64,000 nt of DNA from Actinomycetospora endophytica (lineage in GTDB: Bacteria > Actinomycetota > Actinomycetes > Mycobacteriales > Pseudonocardiaceae), in NCBI RefSeq assembly GCF_021026375.1, contig NZ_JAJNDB010000001.1:806001-870000 (forward strand), given 5' to 3'. A program made the position numbers and the translations under genes. Under the pieces are notes generated by a model, which worked only from the letters and a program-made list of their open reading frames with translations, did not search any database and had not been told where the DNA came from. The stretch's first letter is position 1; the number at the start of each line of letters is the position of its first letter. Positions 45,879-53,796 of this stretch are shown one piece after another.

Positions 45879-45907
45879 CCCCCGGCGCCGGGTTCCAGCG
45901 CCGGGGG
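45879..45907 (-). terminator. 10-bp hairpin between nusG and rplK
   Basis: CCCCCGGCGC (45879-45888) pairs with GCGCCGGGGG (45898-45907), 18 nt past the nusG stop. It could end secE-nusG transcription or attenuate read-through into rplK-rplA. Confidence 0.45.
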
Positions 45908-45925
45908 ACGTTGTGGTGTTCCCGC

Positions 45926-46963
45926 TCAGATCTTCGAGACCTGGTTGAACCCCAGCTCGACCGGCGTCTCGCGGCCGAAGATGGAGACCAGGACCTTGAC
46001 CTTCTGGGCGTCGACGTTGACCTCGGAGATGCTCGCCGGGAGCGTCGCGAACGGACCGTCCATGACGGTGACCGACTCGCCGACCTCGAAGTCGACCTCG
46101 ACCGGCGACGGCGTGCCGGCGGCCGCGGTCTCGGCCCCCTTCTCCGCGCCCTTCGCCTTCTTCGGCGCCTCCTGCCGCGGGAGCAGGAACTTCACGACCT
46201 CGTCGAGCGTCAGCGGCGAGGGCCGCGACGTCGCACCGACGAAGCCGGTGACGCCGGGGGTGTTGCGCACCGCGCTCCACGAGGCGTCGTTGAGGTCCAT
46301 CCGCACCAGGATGTAGCCGGGCAGCACCTTGCGCTGGACCTGCTTGCGCTGGCCGTTCTTGATCTCGGTGACCTCTTCGGTGGGCACCTCGACCTGGAAG
46401 ATGAAGTCCTCGACGTCGAGCGTCTGCACGCGCGTCTCGAGGTTCGTCTTCACCTTGTTCTCGTAGCCGGCGTAGGAGTGCACGACGTACCAGTCGCCGG
46501 GCGCCAGGCGCATGGAGTCCTTGAGGGCCTGCACCGGGTCCTCGGGCTCGTCCTCGTCCGCCACCTCGTCGGCGGCGGCCTCCTCGGCAGCGACCTCCTC
46601 GACGGCGGGCTCCTCGACCGCGGCACCCTCCGCCCCGACGGCGGACTCGTCGGCCTCCGTCACGGCCTGCTCCGGCGCCGAGGTGTCGTCGTCGGACGTC
46701 CCGCCCAGGGCGGCGCGCGCGGTGGCCAGGTCCGCCTCCGGGTCCACCTCGGGGGCGTCGTCGTCGTCCTCGTCCGCGTCCTCGCGCGCCTTGGCGGCGG
46801 CCTGCGCCACCTGGGCGTCGTCGAGGGTGGCCGGCGCCTCCTCGGTGCTGAGGTCGGAGCCCTCGCGCACCATCACGCCGCGCGTGCGGGACTCCGAGAC
46901 GAGCTCGGGCTCGCCGTCGTTCCCGTGCTCGCCTACTTCTCCGGAGGTCACTTCTCGTCTCAC
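45926..46963 (-). CDS. nusG: Transcription elongation factor NusG with long acidic N-terminus
   Basis: RNA polymerase-bound elongation and termination factor, 345 residues as drawn. The NGN domain begins at [20 protein letters not shown] (about residue 156) and the KOW domain is at about 285-345 ([20 protein letters not shown]). The preceding ~155 residues are Asp/Glu/Ala-rich and look disordered. Actinobacterial NusG often carries such a region, but this one is long. GTG starts at 46963 and 46951 are both possible. It follows secE after 77 nt. Confidence 0.94.
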   Translation of the reverse strand: MRREVTSGEVGEHGNDGEPELVSESRTRGVMVREGSDLSTEEAPATLDDAQVAQAAAKAREDADEDDDDAPEVDPEADLATARAALGGTSDDDTSAPEQAVTEADESAVGAEGAAVEEPAVEEVAAEEAAADEVADEDEPEDPVQALKDSMRLAPGDWYVVHSYAGYENKVKTNLETRVQTLDVEDFIFQVEVPTEEVTEIKNGQRKQVQRKVLPGYILVRMDLNDASWSAVRNTPGVTGFVGATSRPSPLTLDEVVKFLLPRQEAPKKAKGAEKGAETAAAGTPSPVEVDFEVGESVTVMDGPFATLPASISEVNVDAQKVKVLVSIFGRETPVELGFNQVSKI

Positions 46964-47040
46964 TTCCTTCGGGTGCGCGGCCCTCCCGCGCGGTGGTGCC
47001 GGCCGGCGTGGTTTCCGGCCGGGACCGGTCGGGACGCGGG

Positions 47041-47427
47041 TCAGCCGAACAGGGCGAAGGTGAGCTTCTGGAACCCGACGTCCAGCAGCCCGACCAGCGT
47101 GACCATGAACGCGACGAACACCAGGACGACCACCGTGTAGACGACGATCTGGCGCCGCGTCGGCCAGTGGACCTTGCGCAGCTCCGCGACGACCTCGCGC
47201 AGGAACCGCTGCAGGCGGGCGATCGCCGAGCCCTCGGACGCGTTCGAGCGACCGTCGCGCGACGGCGTGGGGGCGCCCTTGTCCCCGCGCGTCGGGACGA
47301 CCCGGGTGGTGCCGCCCGTCTCGTCCGCCGCCCCGCGGCGACGTCGGCCGGCCGCGGTGACGGGGCGGGAGGGGTCGTCGGCGCCGTCGGCGCCGGGGCG
47401 ACGTCGCCCGCCCGTGTCCTCGCTCAC
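47041..47427 (-). CDS. secE: Preprotein translocase subunit SecE
   Basis: Small Sec channel subunit, 128 residues. A polar ~70-residue N-terminal extension precedes the conserved cytosolic helix ([20 protein letters not shown]) and the single transmembrane helix ([20 protein letters not shown]). The GTG at 47427 has AGGACGG upstream. Open frame further upstream runs through tRNA-Trp and is not coding. Confidence 0.95.
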   Translation of the reverse strand: MSEDTGGRRRPGADGADDPSRPVTAAGRRRRGAADETGGTTRVVPTRGDKGAPTPSRDGRSNASEGSAIARLQRFLREVVAELRKVHWPTRRQIVVYTVVVLVFVAFMVTLVGLLDVGFQKLTFALFG

Positions 47428-47488
47428 TGTTCCGTCCTCACCCCGGCTCGTCCGGTCATCGTGTCCGCGCCGCGGGCGGCCCGGAATG

Positions 47489-47561
<73 letters not shown>

Positions 47562-47786
47562 GTGGCGACCCGTCGGGGGCCGCCCGGACGGCGGAGTTCC
47601 CGCACGGCGCGCGCCCACCGGAGCGCACGCACGCCGAAACCGAGGACCCGTCGTCCCGAGCGTCGATCCTACGGCACCCCCGCCGCGGACCCTCGCCCCG
47701 GCCCTCTCGTCCCCGGCACGGTCCCCCGCACGGACGGCGGAATCACCTCGCTGTCGGGGGGAGGGCGTCTGCCAGAATCCGGAGCC

Positions 47787-49037
47787 ATGACCGCTGTCAC
47801 GTCCTCCGGGTCCTCGGATCTCGCCAACGCCGCCACCGATCGCCGCATCTCCGCGCGCATCGGGGGCATCGCGGAATCGGCGACGCTCGCGGTGGACGCG
47901 AAGGCGAAGGCGCTCAAGGCGGCGGGCCGGCCGGTCATCGGTTTCGGCGCGGGGGAACCGGACTTCCCGACCCCGCAGCCGGTCGTCGACGCCGCCGTCG
48001 CCGCCTGCACCGACGCGAAGAACCACCGGTACTCCCCCGCGGGCGGGCTCCCCGAGCTGCGCGAGGCCGTCGCCGCCAAGACGCTGCGCGACTCCGGCTG
48101 GCAGGTGAAGCCCTCGCAGGTGCTCATCACCAACGGCGGCAAGCAGGCCGTGTTCGAGGCCTTCGCGACGATCGTCGACCCCGGCGACGAGGTGCTGCTC
48201 CCGGCGCCGTTCTGGACCACCTACCCCGAGGCCGCGCGCATGGCCGGGGGCGACCCGGTGCAGGTCGACACCGACGCCTCCACCGGCTTCCTGCCGACCG
48301 TCGAGGCCCTCGAGGCCGCCCGCACCCCCCGCACCAAGGTGCTGCTGTGGTGCTCGCCGTCGAACCCGACCGGGGCCGTCGCCCCGCGCGAGCTCGTCGA
48401 GGCCATCGGGCGCTGGGCCGCCGAGCACGGCATCTGGGTGATCGCCGACGAGATCTACGAGCACCTCGTCTACGACGGCGCCGAGCACGTCTCGATGCCG
48501 GTCGCGGTCCCCGAGATCGCCGACCGCTGCATCGTCGTCAACGGCGTCGCGAAGACCTACGCGATGACCGGCTGGCGGGTCGGCTGGCTCATCGGGCCCG
48601 AGGACGTCGTCAAGGCGGCCGCGAACATGCAGTCGCACCTGACGTCGAACGTCTGCAACGTCGCGCAGCGCGCCGCGCTCGCGGCGGTGACCGGGTCGCT
48701 GGACGCCGTCGACGAGATGCGGGCCGCCTTCGACCGCCGTCGTCGCACGATCGTCGAGATGCTCTCGGCGATCGACGGCGTCGAGTGCCCGACGCCCCGC
48801 GGCGCCTTCTACGCCTACGCCGACGTCCGGGGACTGCTCGGACGTGAGCTGCGCGGCGCGCGCCCGCAGACGTCGGTGGACCTGGCCGCGGCGATCCTCG
48901 AGCACGCCGAGGTCGCCGTGGTGCCCGGCGAGGCCTTCGGGACGCCGGGCTACTTCCGGTTGTCCTACGCCCTCGGCGACGACGACCTGCGTACCGGAGT
49001 CAGCCGGATGGCCGACCTCCTGGCCGAGATGTCCTGA
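47787..49037 (+). CDS. Aspartate aminotransferase-type PLP enzyme
   Basis: Fold-type I aminotransferase (AspAT class I-gamma), 416 residues, probably transferring the amino group between aspartate and 2-oxoglutarate. PLP-binding residues are Asn193 (SPSNPTG), Asp221 (ADEIYEH), Lys256 ([17 protein letters not shown], Schiff base) and Arg264. Substrate Arg is in the C-terminal YFRLSYA. ATG at 47787 follows CCGGAG. It is the first plus-strand gene, divergent from tRNA-Trp; other class I aminotransferase substrates are possible. Confidence 0.88.
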   Translation: MTAVTSSGSSDLANAATDRRISARIGGIAESATLAVDAKAKALKAAGRPVIGFGAGEPDFPTPQPVVDAAVAACTDAKNHRYSPAGGLPELREAVAAKTLRDSGWQVKPSQVLITNGGKQAVFEAFATIVDPGDEVLLPAPFWTTYPEAARMAGGDPVQVDTDASTGFLPTVEALEAARTPRTKVLLWCSPSNPTGAVAPRELVEAIGRWAAEHGIWVIADEIYEHLVYDGAEHVSMPVAVPEIADRCIVVNGVAKTYAMTGWRVGWLIGPEDVVKAAANMQSHLTSNVCNVAQRAALAAVTGSLDAVDEMRAAFDRRRRTIVEMLSAIDGVECPTPRGAFYAYADVRGLLGRELRGARPQTSVDLAAAILEHAEVAVVPGEAFGTPGYFRLSYALGDDDLRTGVSRMADLLAEMS

Positions 49038-49053
49038 CCCACCACCACGCCGG

Positions 49054-49075
49054 CGACCGGGGGCGAGCCCGGTCG
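49054..49075 (+). terminator. 8-bp hairpin after the aminotransferase gene
   Basis: CGACCGGG-GGCGAG-CCCGGTCG starts 16 nt past the aminotransferase stop. A modest intrinsic terminator candidate. Confidence 0.4.
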
Positions 49076-49113
49076 GCCAGGCCGACCTGTGATCATCACG
49101 GCGAGAGGACGAC

Positions 49114-50007
49114 GTGGGCGGCGGGGATCGAGTGCGACGGTCGTGGGTGGCATGCCTGATCGTGGGTGTGCTGGTGGCGGCAGGTGCCGGTGTGGCGGCG
49201 GCGAACCCGGGCGGGGCGAGCAATTCCCCCTACGTGGCGCTGGGTGACTCCTACACGGCGTCCCCCCTGACCGGCACGAGCGCCGGTCCGCCACCGGGGT
49301 GCTTCCGCTCGGTGAACAACTACCCGCACCTGACGGCGGCCGCGCTGGGCGCGAACCTCACCGACGCCAGCTGCTCCGGGGCCACGACCAAGGAGTTCTC
49401 CGCGGCGCAGCAGACCGACGCGGGGACCAACCCGGCGCAGTACTCGGCGCTCGCGAAGGACACGAAGCTCGTCACGGTCGGGATCGGCGGCAACGACATC
49501 GGGTTCTCCGACATCGTGAAGTCCTGCCTGAGCGCGACGCCGTTCGGCTCGCCCTGCAAGGACCGTTACACCAAGGGCGGTACGGACCAGCTCCGGCAGC
49601 GCATCGACGCCCTCGCCGGCAAGTACGCGTCGGTGCTCAAGGAGGTCCACCGCCGCTCCCCGGACGCCCGGGTGGCGCTGGTCGGCTACCCCTCGGTGCT
49701 CCCGGCGACCGGCCCCGGCTGCTTCCCGGCGGTGCCCATCAGCCCCGGGGACATCGCCTACCTGCGCGGCATCCTCGCCGACCTGAACACCCGTATCCAG
49801 CGCAGCGCCGACGCGGGCGACGCGACGTTCGTGGACACCTACACCTCGACCGTCGGGCACGACATCTGCCAGGTGCCGGGGACGAAGTGGATCGAGGGCC
49901 TCATCCCGACCGCGCCCGCCGCGCCGGTGCACCCCAACGCGCAGGGGTCGGCCGCCCTGTCCCGCGCCGTGGTGGCGACGCTGGGCGGTTCGGCGGCCGC
50001 CTCATAG
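49114..50007 (+). CDS. Secreted SGNH-type hydrolase (lipase/esterase)
   Basis: 297-residue secreted hydrolase. A signal peptide (basic RVRRS, hydrophobic VACLIVGVLVAAGAGVAAA, cleavage near residue 30) precedes the SGNH blocks: nucleophile Ser46 in GDSYTAS, Asn127 in GIGGND, and His273 in PVHPNAQG. The usual Asp three residues before the His is replaced by Ala270, so the enzyme may use a Ser-His dyad. Paired cysteines (63/87, 138/148, 203/252) suggest disulfides. GTG start with GAGAGGAC upstream. Its stop abuts a large palindrome shared with the convergent hadB end. Confidence 0.85.
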   Translation: MGGGDRVRRSWVACLIVGVLVAAGAGVAAANPGGASNSPYVALGDSYTASPLTGTSAGPPPGCFRSVNNYPHLTAAALGANLTDASCSGATTKEFSAAQQTDAGTNPAQYSALAKDTKLVTVGIGGNDIGFSDIVKSCLSATPFGSPCKDRYTKGGTDQLRQRIDALAGKYASVLKEVHRRSPDARVALVGYPSVLPATGPGCFPAVPISPGDIAYLRGILADLNTRIQRSADAGDATFVDTYTSTVGHDICQVPGTKWIEGLIPTAPAAPVHPNAQGSAALSRAVVATLGGSAAAS

Positions 50008-50078
50008 GTGCGCTGCGCGCTTGTGAGCACTAATTGACGCTATGGCGTCAATCAGTGCTCACGTGCGCGGAGCGCACC
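50007..50078. repeat. 72-nt imperfect palindrome, bidirectional terminator
   Basis: Two 34-nt arms (50007-50040 and 50045-50078) match at 30 of 34 positions around a TATG loop; the core is GTGAGCACTAATTGACGC against GCGTCAATCAGTGCTCAC. It lies between convergent genes and includes the last base of the SGNH-hydrolase stop and the final codons and stop of hadB. A shared terminator is the simplest reading; the AT-containing core could also be a dispersed palindromic repeat. Confidence 0.7.
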
Positions 50079-50481
50079 TCGCGAGAGCCTTGCCGAGGAC
50101 GCCCTTGCCGTCGGGACCGGTCGCGGTGACGGCGAGGGTGACGGTGCCGTCGTCGTCGACCGCCTTCACCGTCGCGCCGAACTCGACCGAGGCACCCTCG
50201 TCGTCGTCCGGGACCACGACGGGTCGCGTGAAGCGGGTGGAGAAGGAACGGACCGCGGCGGGGTCGCCCGCCCAGTCCGCCACGAACTGCGCCGCGAGGG
50301 CCATCGTCAGCATGCCGTGGGCGATGACGCCGGGCAGGCCCACGTCGACCGCGGTGCGCTCGTTCCAGTGGATGGGGTTGAGGTCCCCGGAGGCGCCGGC
50401 GTAGCGCACCAGGTCGGCGCGGGTCACCGGGACGGTGCGGCCGGGGATCTCGTCCCCGACGGCGACCTCGGGCAGGCTCAC
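50059..50481 (-). CDS. hadB: MaoC-like (3R)-hydroxyacyl dehydratase, HadB-like
   Basis: Hot-dog-fold dehydratase, 140 residues. The hydratase-2 catalytic motif is intact: Tyr27, Asp33 and His38 in YAGASGDLNPIHWN. By analogy to mycobacterial HadB it is the catalytic half of a heterodimer with HadA, dehydrating 3-hydroxyacyl thioesters in fatty-acid elongation. Start overlaps the hadA stop by 4 nt. Its last codons lie inside the large palindrome. No hadC follows. Confidence 0.85.
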   Translation of the reverse strand: MSLPEVAVGDEIPGRTVPVTRADLVRYAGASGDLNPIHWNERTAVDVGLPGVIAHGMLTMALAAQFVADWAGDPAAVRSFSTRFTRPVVVPDDDEGASVEFGATVKAVDDDGTVTLAVTATGPDGKGVLGKALARCAPRT

Positions 50482-50927
50482 GTGGCCTCCCCCGCGCGGC
50501 CGACCAGCGTCGAGGTGCAGACCAGCACCGTCTCCCCGTCGGGGTCGGTGACGTCGCAGCGGAAGGTGACGACGTCGTTGCCCGCGAGTTCGCGGATGTC
50601 GTCGACGCTCACGACGGTGGTGAGCACGTCACCGGCCACCACCGGACGGTGCAACTCGAACGACTGGTCGCGGTGCACGACGCGGGTGAAGTCCAGGCCC
50701 AGGGCCGGATCGTCCACGACCTCGCGCGTCGCCTCCCACGTGAACACCACCGGGAAGGTCGGCGACGCGATCACGCCGGGGTGCCCGGCCGCCCGCGCGG
50801 CGTCCTCGTCGGTGTGCACGGGGTCGGTCGCGCCGACCGCCCGGGCGAACTCACGGATCTTCTCCCGGCCGACCGTGTAGGTGCGGGGCGGCCAGCTGCG
50901 TCCGACGAACGAGGCGTCGAGCGGCAC
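50478..50927 (-). CDS. hadA: MaoC-like dehydratase subunit, HadA-like
   Basis: Hot-dog-fold protein, 149 residues, MPLDASFVGRSWPPRTYTVG with an atypical GATDPVHTDE in place of the full hydratase-2 motif. In mycobacteria HadA provides the acyl-binding surface for HadB. It lies 18 nt after rpmG; the rpmG-hadA-hadB order is also seen in Mycobacterium tuberculosis. Confidence 0.85.
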   Translation of the reverse strand: MPLDASFVGRSWPPRTYTVGREKIREFARAVGATDPVHTDEDAARAAGHPGVIASPTFPVVFTWEATREVVDDPALGLDFTRVVHRDQSFELHRPVVAGDVLTTVVSVDDIRELAGNDVVTFRCDVTDPDGETVLVCTSTLVGRAGEAT

Positions 50928-50945
50928 GGCGGTGTGCGACCCGGC

Positions 50946-51110
50946 TCAGCGCGTCTCGCGGTGACCGCGGTGGCAGCCGCAGTGCGAGCAGAACTTCTTC
51001 AGCGTGAGCCGGTCGGGGTCGTTCCGCCGGTTCTTCTTGGTGATGTAGTTGCGGTTCTTGCACTCCTCGCACGCGAGCGTGATCTTGGGGCGCACATCGG
51101 TCGCGGCCAT
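50946..51110 (-). CDS. rpmG: 50S ribosomal protein L33 (bL33)
   Basis: 54-residue large-subunit protein, [20 protein letters not shown]. Cysteine pairs CEEC and CSHC mark it as the zinc-binding form. Preceded by tRNA-Met and followed closely by hadA. Confidence 0.95.
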   Translation of the reverse strand: MAATDVRPKITLACEECKNRNYITKKNRRNDPDRLTLKKFCSHCGCHRGHRETR

Positions 51111-51150
51111 GGGGAGTGTCCTTTCGGTACTACGACGTCGCGTCTCTAGT

Positions 51151-51226
51151 TGGTAGCGGTGGCCGGACTTGAACCGGCGACACAACGATTATGAGCCGTT
51201 TGCTCTGCCACCTGAGCTACACCGCC
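51151..51226 (-). tRNA. tRNA-Met (anticodon CAT)
   Basis: A 76-nt cloverleaf on the minus strand with encoded CCA: acceptor GGCGGTG / CACCGCT, anticodon loop CTCATAA, T-arm CCGGTTCAAGTCCGG. The sequence looks like an elongator methionine tRNA. It lies between tRNA-Thr and rpmG. Confidence 0.94.
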
Positions 51227-51304
51227 ACGGTGTTGCCGGGAGCCGGCGGGCCGACCCTCGACATGCCGAAACCGGCGGGTCGACCCGCCGGTCTGCTGGC
51301 ACCG

Positions 51305-51377
51305 AGCCCCTTTACGGAATCGAACCGTAGACCTTCTCCTTACCATGGAGACGCTCTGCCGACTGAGCTAAAGGGGC
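51305..51377 (-). tRNA. tRNA-Thr (anticodon GGT)
   Basis: A 73-nt cloverleaf: acceptor GCCCCTT / AAGGGGC, discriminator T, anticodon stem TCTCC / GGAGA with loop ATGGTAA, T-arm ACGGTTCGATTCCGT. CCA is not encoded. Probably co-transcribed with tRNA-Met and rpmG. Confidence 0.94.
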
Positions 51378-51392
51378 CAGTCTTCCCGCCGG

Positions 51393-53468
51393 TCAGGCGG
51401 CTCCGGAACTCTCCGGCGCTGTCCCCGCGGGCGGCACCCAGCGTACACAGGGCCCGTCCGGCCCGGGGGTGGCACCCCCCTCGCGCACCAGGGAGTCCAG
51501 CCACTGGTCGAGGTGCCCGGCGGACAGCGGCCGGGACACCAGATAGCCCTGGGCGACGTCGCAGCCCATCTCCGCCAGGGCGACGCGCACGGCGCCGTCC
51601 TCGACGCCCTCGGCGACGACGGTGAGCCCCAGCGTGTGGCCCATCTCGACGATCGCGCGGACCACCGCGGCGTCGCCGGCCTCGGTCCCCATCCCGAGGA
51701 CGAAGCTCTTGTCGATCTTCACCTGGTCGACCGGGAGGCGGCGCAGGTGCGCCAGCGAGGACTGCCCGGTGCCGAAGTCGTCCACGGCCAGCCGGCACCC
51801 CATGACGCTGAGCCGGCGCAGCGCGGGCATCGCGTGCTCGCGCTCCGCCGAGACGCCGCTCTCGGTGACCTCGAGGGTGAGCAGTTCCGGGGGCACCCCG
51901 TGGCGGGCGAGGGCCTCGGCCACCGACGGCGGGAACGAGTCGTCGAGCGCCCCCGCGGACACGTTGACCGCGACCGAGAGCCGCAGCCCCCGGTCCAGCC
52001 ACCGGCGGGCGGCGGCCACCGCCTCGTCGAGCACGAAGAGAGTGAGGCCCGTGATCTGCCCGGTGGCCTCGAGCACCGGGACGAACTCGTCGGGCAGCAG
52101 GGCCCCGAGCTCCGGGTGATCCCACCGGGCGAGCGCCTCGACGCCGAGGACGGTGCGCGCCTCCAGGGAGACGGTCGGCTGGTAGTGCACGGTCAGGCTG
52201 CCGTCGGCGATCGCGTCGGCGAACCCGCGGATCAGGGCGAGCCGACGGTCGGCCCGTTCGCCCATGCTCGGCTCGTAGCAGCGGACGGGGCCGCCCCCGA
52301 GGCGCGCGGCGGACAGCGCGATGTCGGCCCGGGCGAGCAGGCGGGAGGCGACCGCCGCGCCGTCGACCTCGGCGGCGAGCGTGGGCGTGCCGGCGATCGC
52401 GACGCCGACCAGCACGGGCGCCTCGAACGGGACGCCCTCGACGACGAAGGGCCGGACGAGCTGCTCACGCATCTCCTCGGCGCTCGCGTGGGCGGTCGGA
52501 CCGTCGACGCCCGCGACGACGACCGCATAGGTGTCGCCCTCCAGCCGGGCCGCCAGACGCGCGCCGGGAGCCACCTCGGCGGCGCGGTCGCTGGCACAGA
52601 CCGCGGCGAGCCGCCGGGCGGCCAGGGCCACGAACTCCTCGCCGCGGGCGTGGCCGAGGGTGTCGTTGACCTGGTCGAGCAGGCCGAAGGAGACCGTGGC
52701 GATCGCGCCCGAGCCGCCCTGGACCTGCTCGGCGGCGGCCTGGAGGAACCCGGGCCGGTTCAGCAGCGTGGTCAGCGGGTCGCGGTGGGCGTCACGGCGC
52801 AGGCGGGCCTCGAGGCGGCTGTTCTCCACCTCGGCACCCACCTGGCGGGCGACGGTGGCGAGCAGCGCCAGCTCGCCGCGCACGAGCGAGCGCGTCGGGC
52901 CCCGCCAGCGCTGGGCGCCGGCCCGCGAGGGGTCGTGCACCTCGACCACGCCGTGCCGGGAGCGCACCACCTCGGGGACCGCGCCCGCCTCGGCGACCTC
53001 GCGCACCTCCGGCGCGGCCACCGGCGCGACGAGGACCTCGGTCGCGTCCCGGGTGACCATCCAGTCCCGGACGACCGCCGGAGCCGTCCGCCGGTGCCAG
53101 CGCGACGCGCCGCGACCGGGCCGGAACGCCTCGGCGGGGGCGACGGGACCGTCGAGACCGGCCTCCGGCTCCCCTGCCCGTTCCACCAGCGGACCGACGG
53201 CGACGACGACCCGCCGCGCTCCGTAGCGCAGGCGGAGCGCCTCGGCGATCTCCCGGGCCGACGCCCGTCCGTCGTCGGTCCGGCGCTGCGCGGCATGGGT
53301 CGCGATCGAGGACCCGACGACGCCGAGCGTCCGCAGGTCCCGGGACCGACGCCTCCGGGCGGTGCGCACCAGCGCCACGACGACGACGGCGACGCCCACC
53401 GCGAGGACCACCGCAGCGAGGGCACCCGTGGCCGCGCTCACGAGTCGGCGGCGGGCTGCGCGTGGCAC
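51393..53468 (-). CDS. c-di-GMP phosphodiesterase: degenerate GGDEF plus EAL
   Basis: 691-residue signalling protein with an N-terminal membrane helix (LAAVVLAVGVAVVVVALV), a weakly conserved GAF-like region (~60-215), GGDEF domain (~226-390) and EAL domain (~408-660). The GGDEF site reads EGDTY (310-314), so cyclase activity is unlikely. EAL residues look complete: Glu444 (VEALARW), Asn502, Glu533, Asp563/564 (VDDFGTG), Lys584, Glu620, Gln640. It should hydrolyse c-di-GMP, perhaps with the dead GGDEF domain binding GTP as a regulator. GTG start at 53468 lacks a strong ribosome binding site. Confidence 0.88.
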   Translation of the reverse strand: MPRAARRRLVSAATGALAAVVLAVGVAVVVVALVRTARRRRSRDLRTLGVVGSSIATHAAQRRTDDGRASAREIAEALRLRYGARRVVVAVGPLVERAGEPEAGLDGPVAPAEAFRPGRGASRWHRRTAPAVVRDWMVTRDATEVLVAPVAAPEVREVAEAGAVPEVVRSRHGVVEVHDPSRAGAQRWRGPTRSLVRGELALLATVARQVGAEVENSRLEARLRRDAHRDPLTTLLNRPGFLQAAAEQVQGGSGAIATVSFGLLDQVNDTLGHARGEEFVALAARRLAAVCASDRAAEVAPGARLAARLEGDTYAVVVAGVDGPTAHASAEEMREQLVRPFVVEGVPFEAPVLVGVAIAGTPTLAAEVDGAAVASRLLARADIALSAARLGGGPVRCYEPSMGERADRRLALIRGFADAIADGSLTVHYQPTVSLEARTVLGVEALARWDHPELGALLPDEFVPVLEATGQITGLTLFVLDEAVAAARRWLDRGLRLSVAVNVSAGALDDSFPPSVAEALARHGVPPELLTLEVTESGVSAEREHAMPALRRLSVMGCRLAVDDFGTGQSSLAHLRRLPVDQVKIDKSFVLGMGTEAGDAAVVRAIVEMGHTLGLTVVAEGVEDGAVRVALAEMGCDVAQGYLVSRPLSAGHLDQWLDSLVREGGATPGPDGPCVRWVPPAGTAPESSGAA

Positions 53469-53796
53469 GGACGATCCACGGACGCCTCCTCCCGCCTCAC
53501 CCCGCGATGCTGGCGATTGTCAGTCATCCGATCGGGTACGAGATCACTCTACGCAAGAATCCTGACGGTGACAGTTGGCGTGCTGTCGCTCATATGGCCC
53601 AACATTGACGGCGATACCCGACATTTTCGATCGTGCTGTTACAGAGCGTCGGAACTGACAGCACGGTCTCGTCGGGTCCCGCCCCGTCGGGACACCGCCC
53701 GGGTGATCGCGCACGACCACGGCGGCCCTGGTGGGATGGTCGACGGTGGAGGTCCGGCTCCGGTGGGCGGGGGTCGGCGCGGCGGAGGAGGAACCC
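53469..53796. promoter_or_regulatory. Divergent promoter region with repeated CGTGCTGT motif
   Basis: The 328-nt spacer between the EAL gene (minus) and cinA (plus) is locally AT-richer. CGTGCTGT followed by two bases occurs three times: 53579-53588, 53632-53641, and inverted at 53656-53665; the last two form an inverted repeat with 14-nt spacing. TGACAG is also at 53569-53574 and a further TGTCA at 53519-53523. A minus-strand -10 candidate TAGAGT lies at 53546-53551. A shared regulator is plausible but unidentified. Confidence 0.4.
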
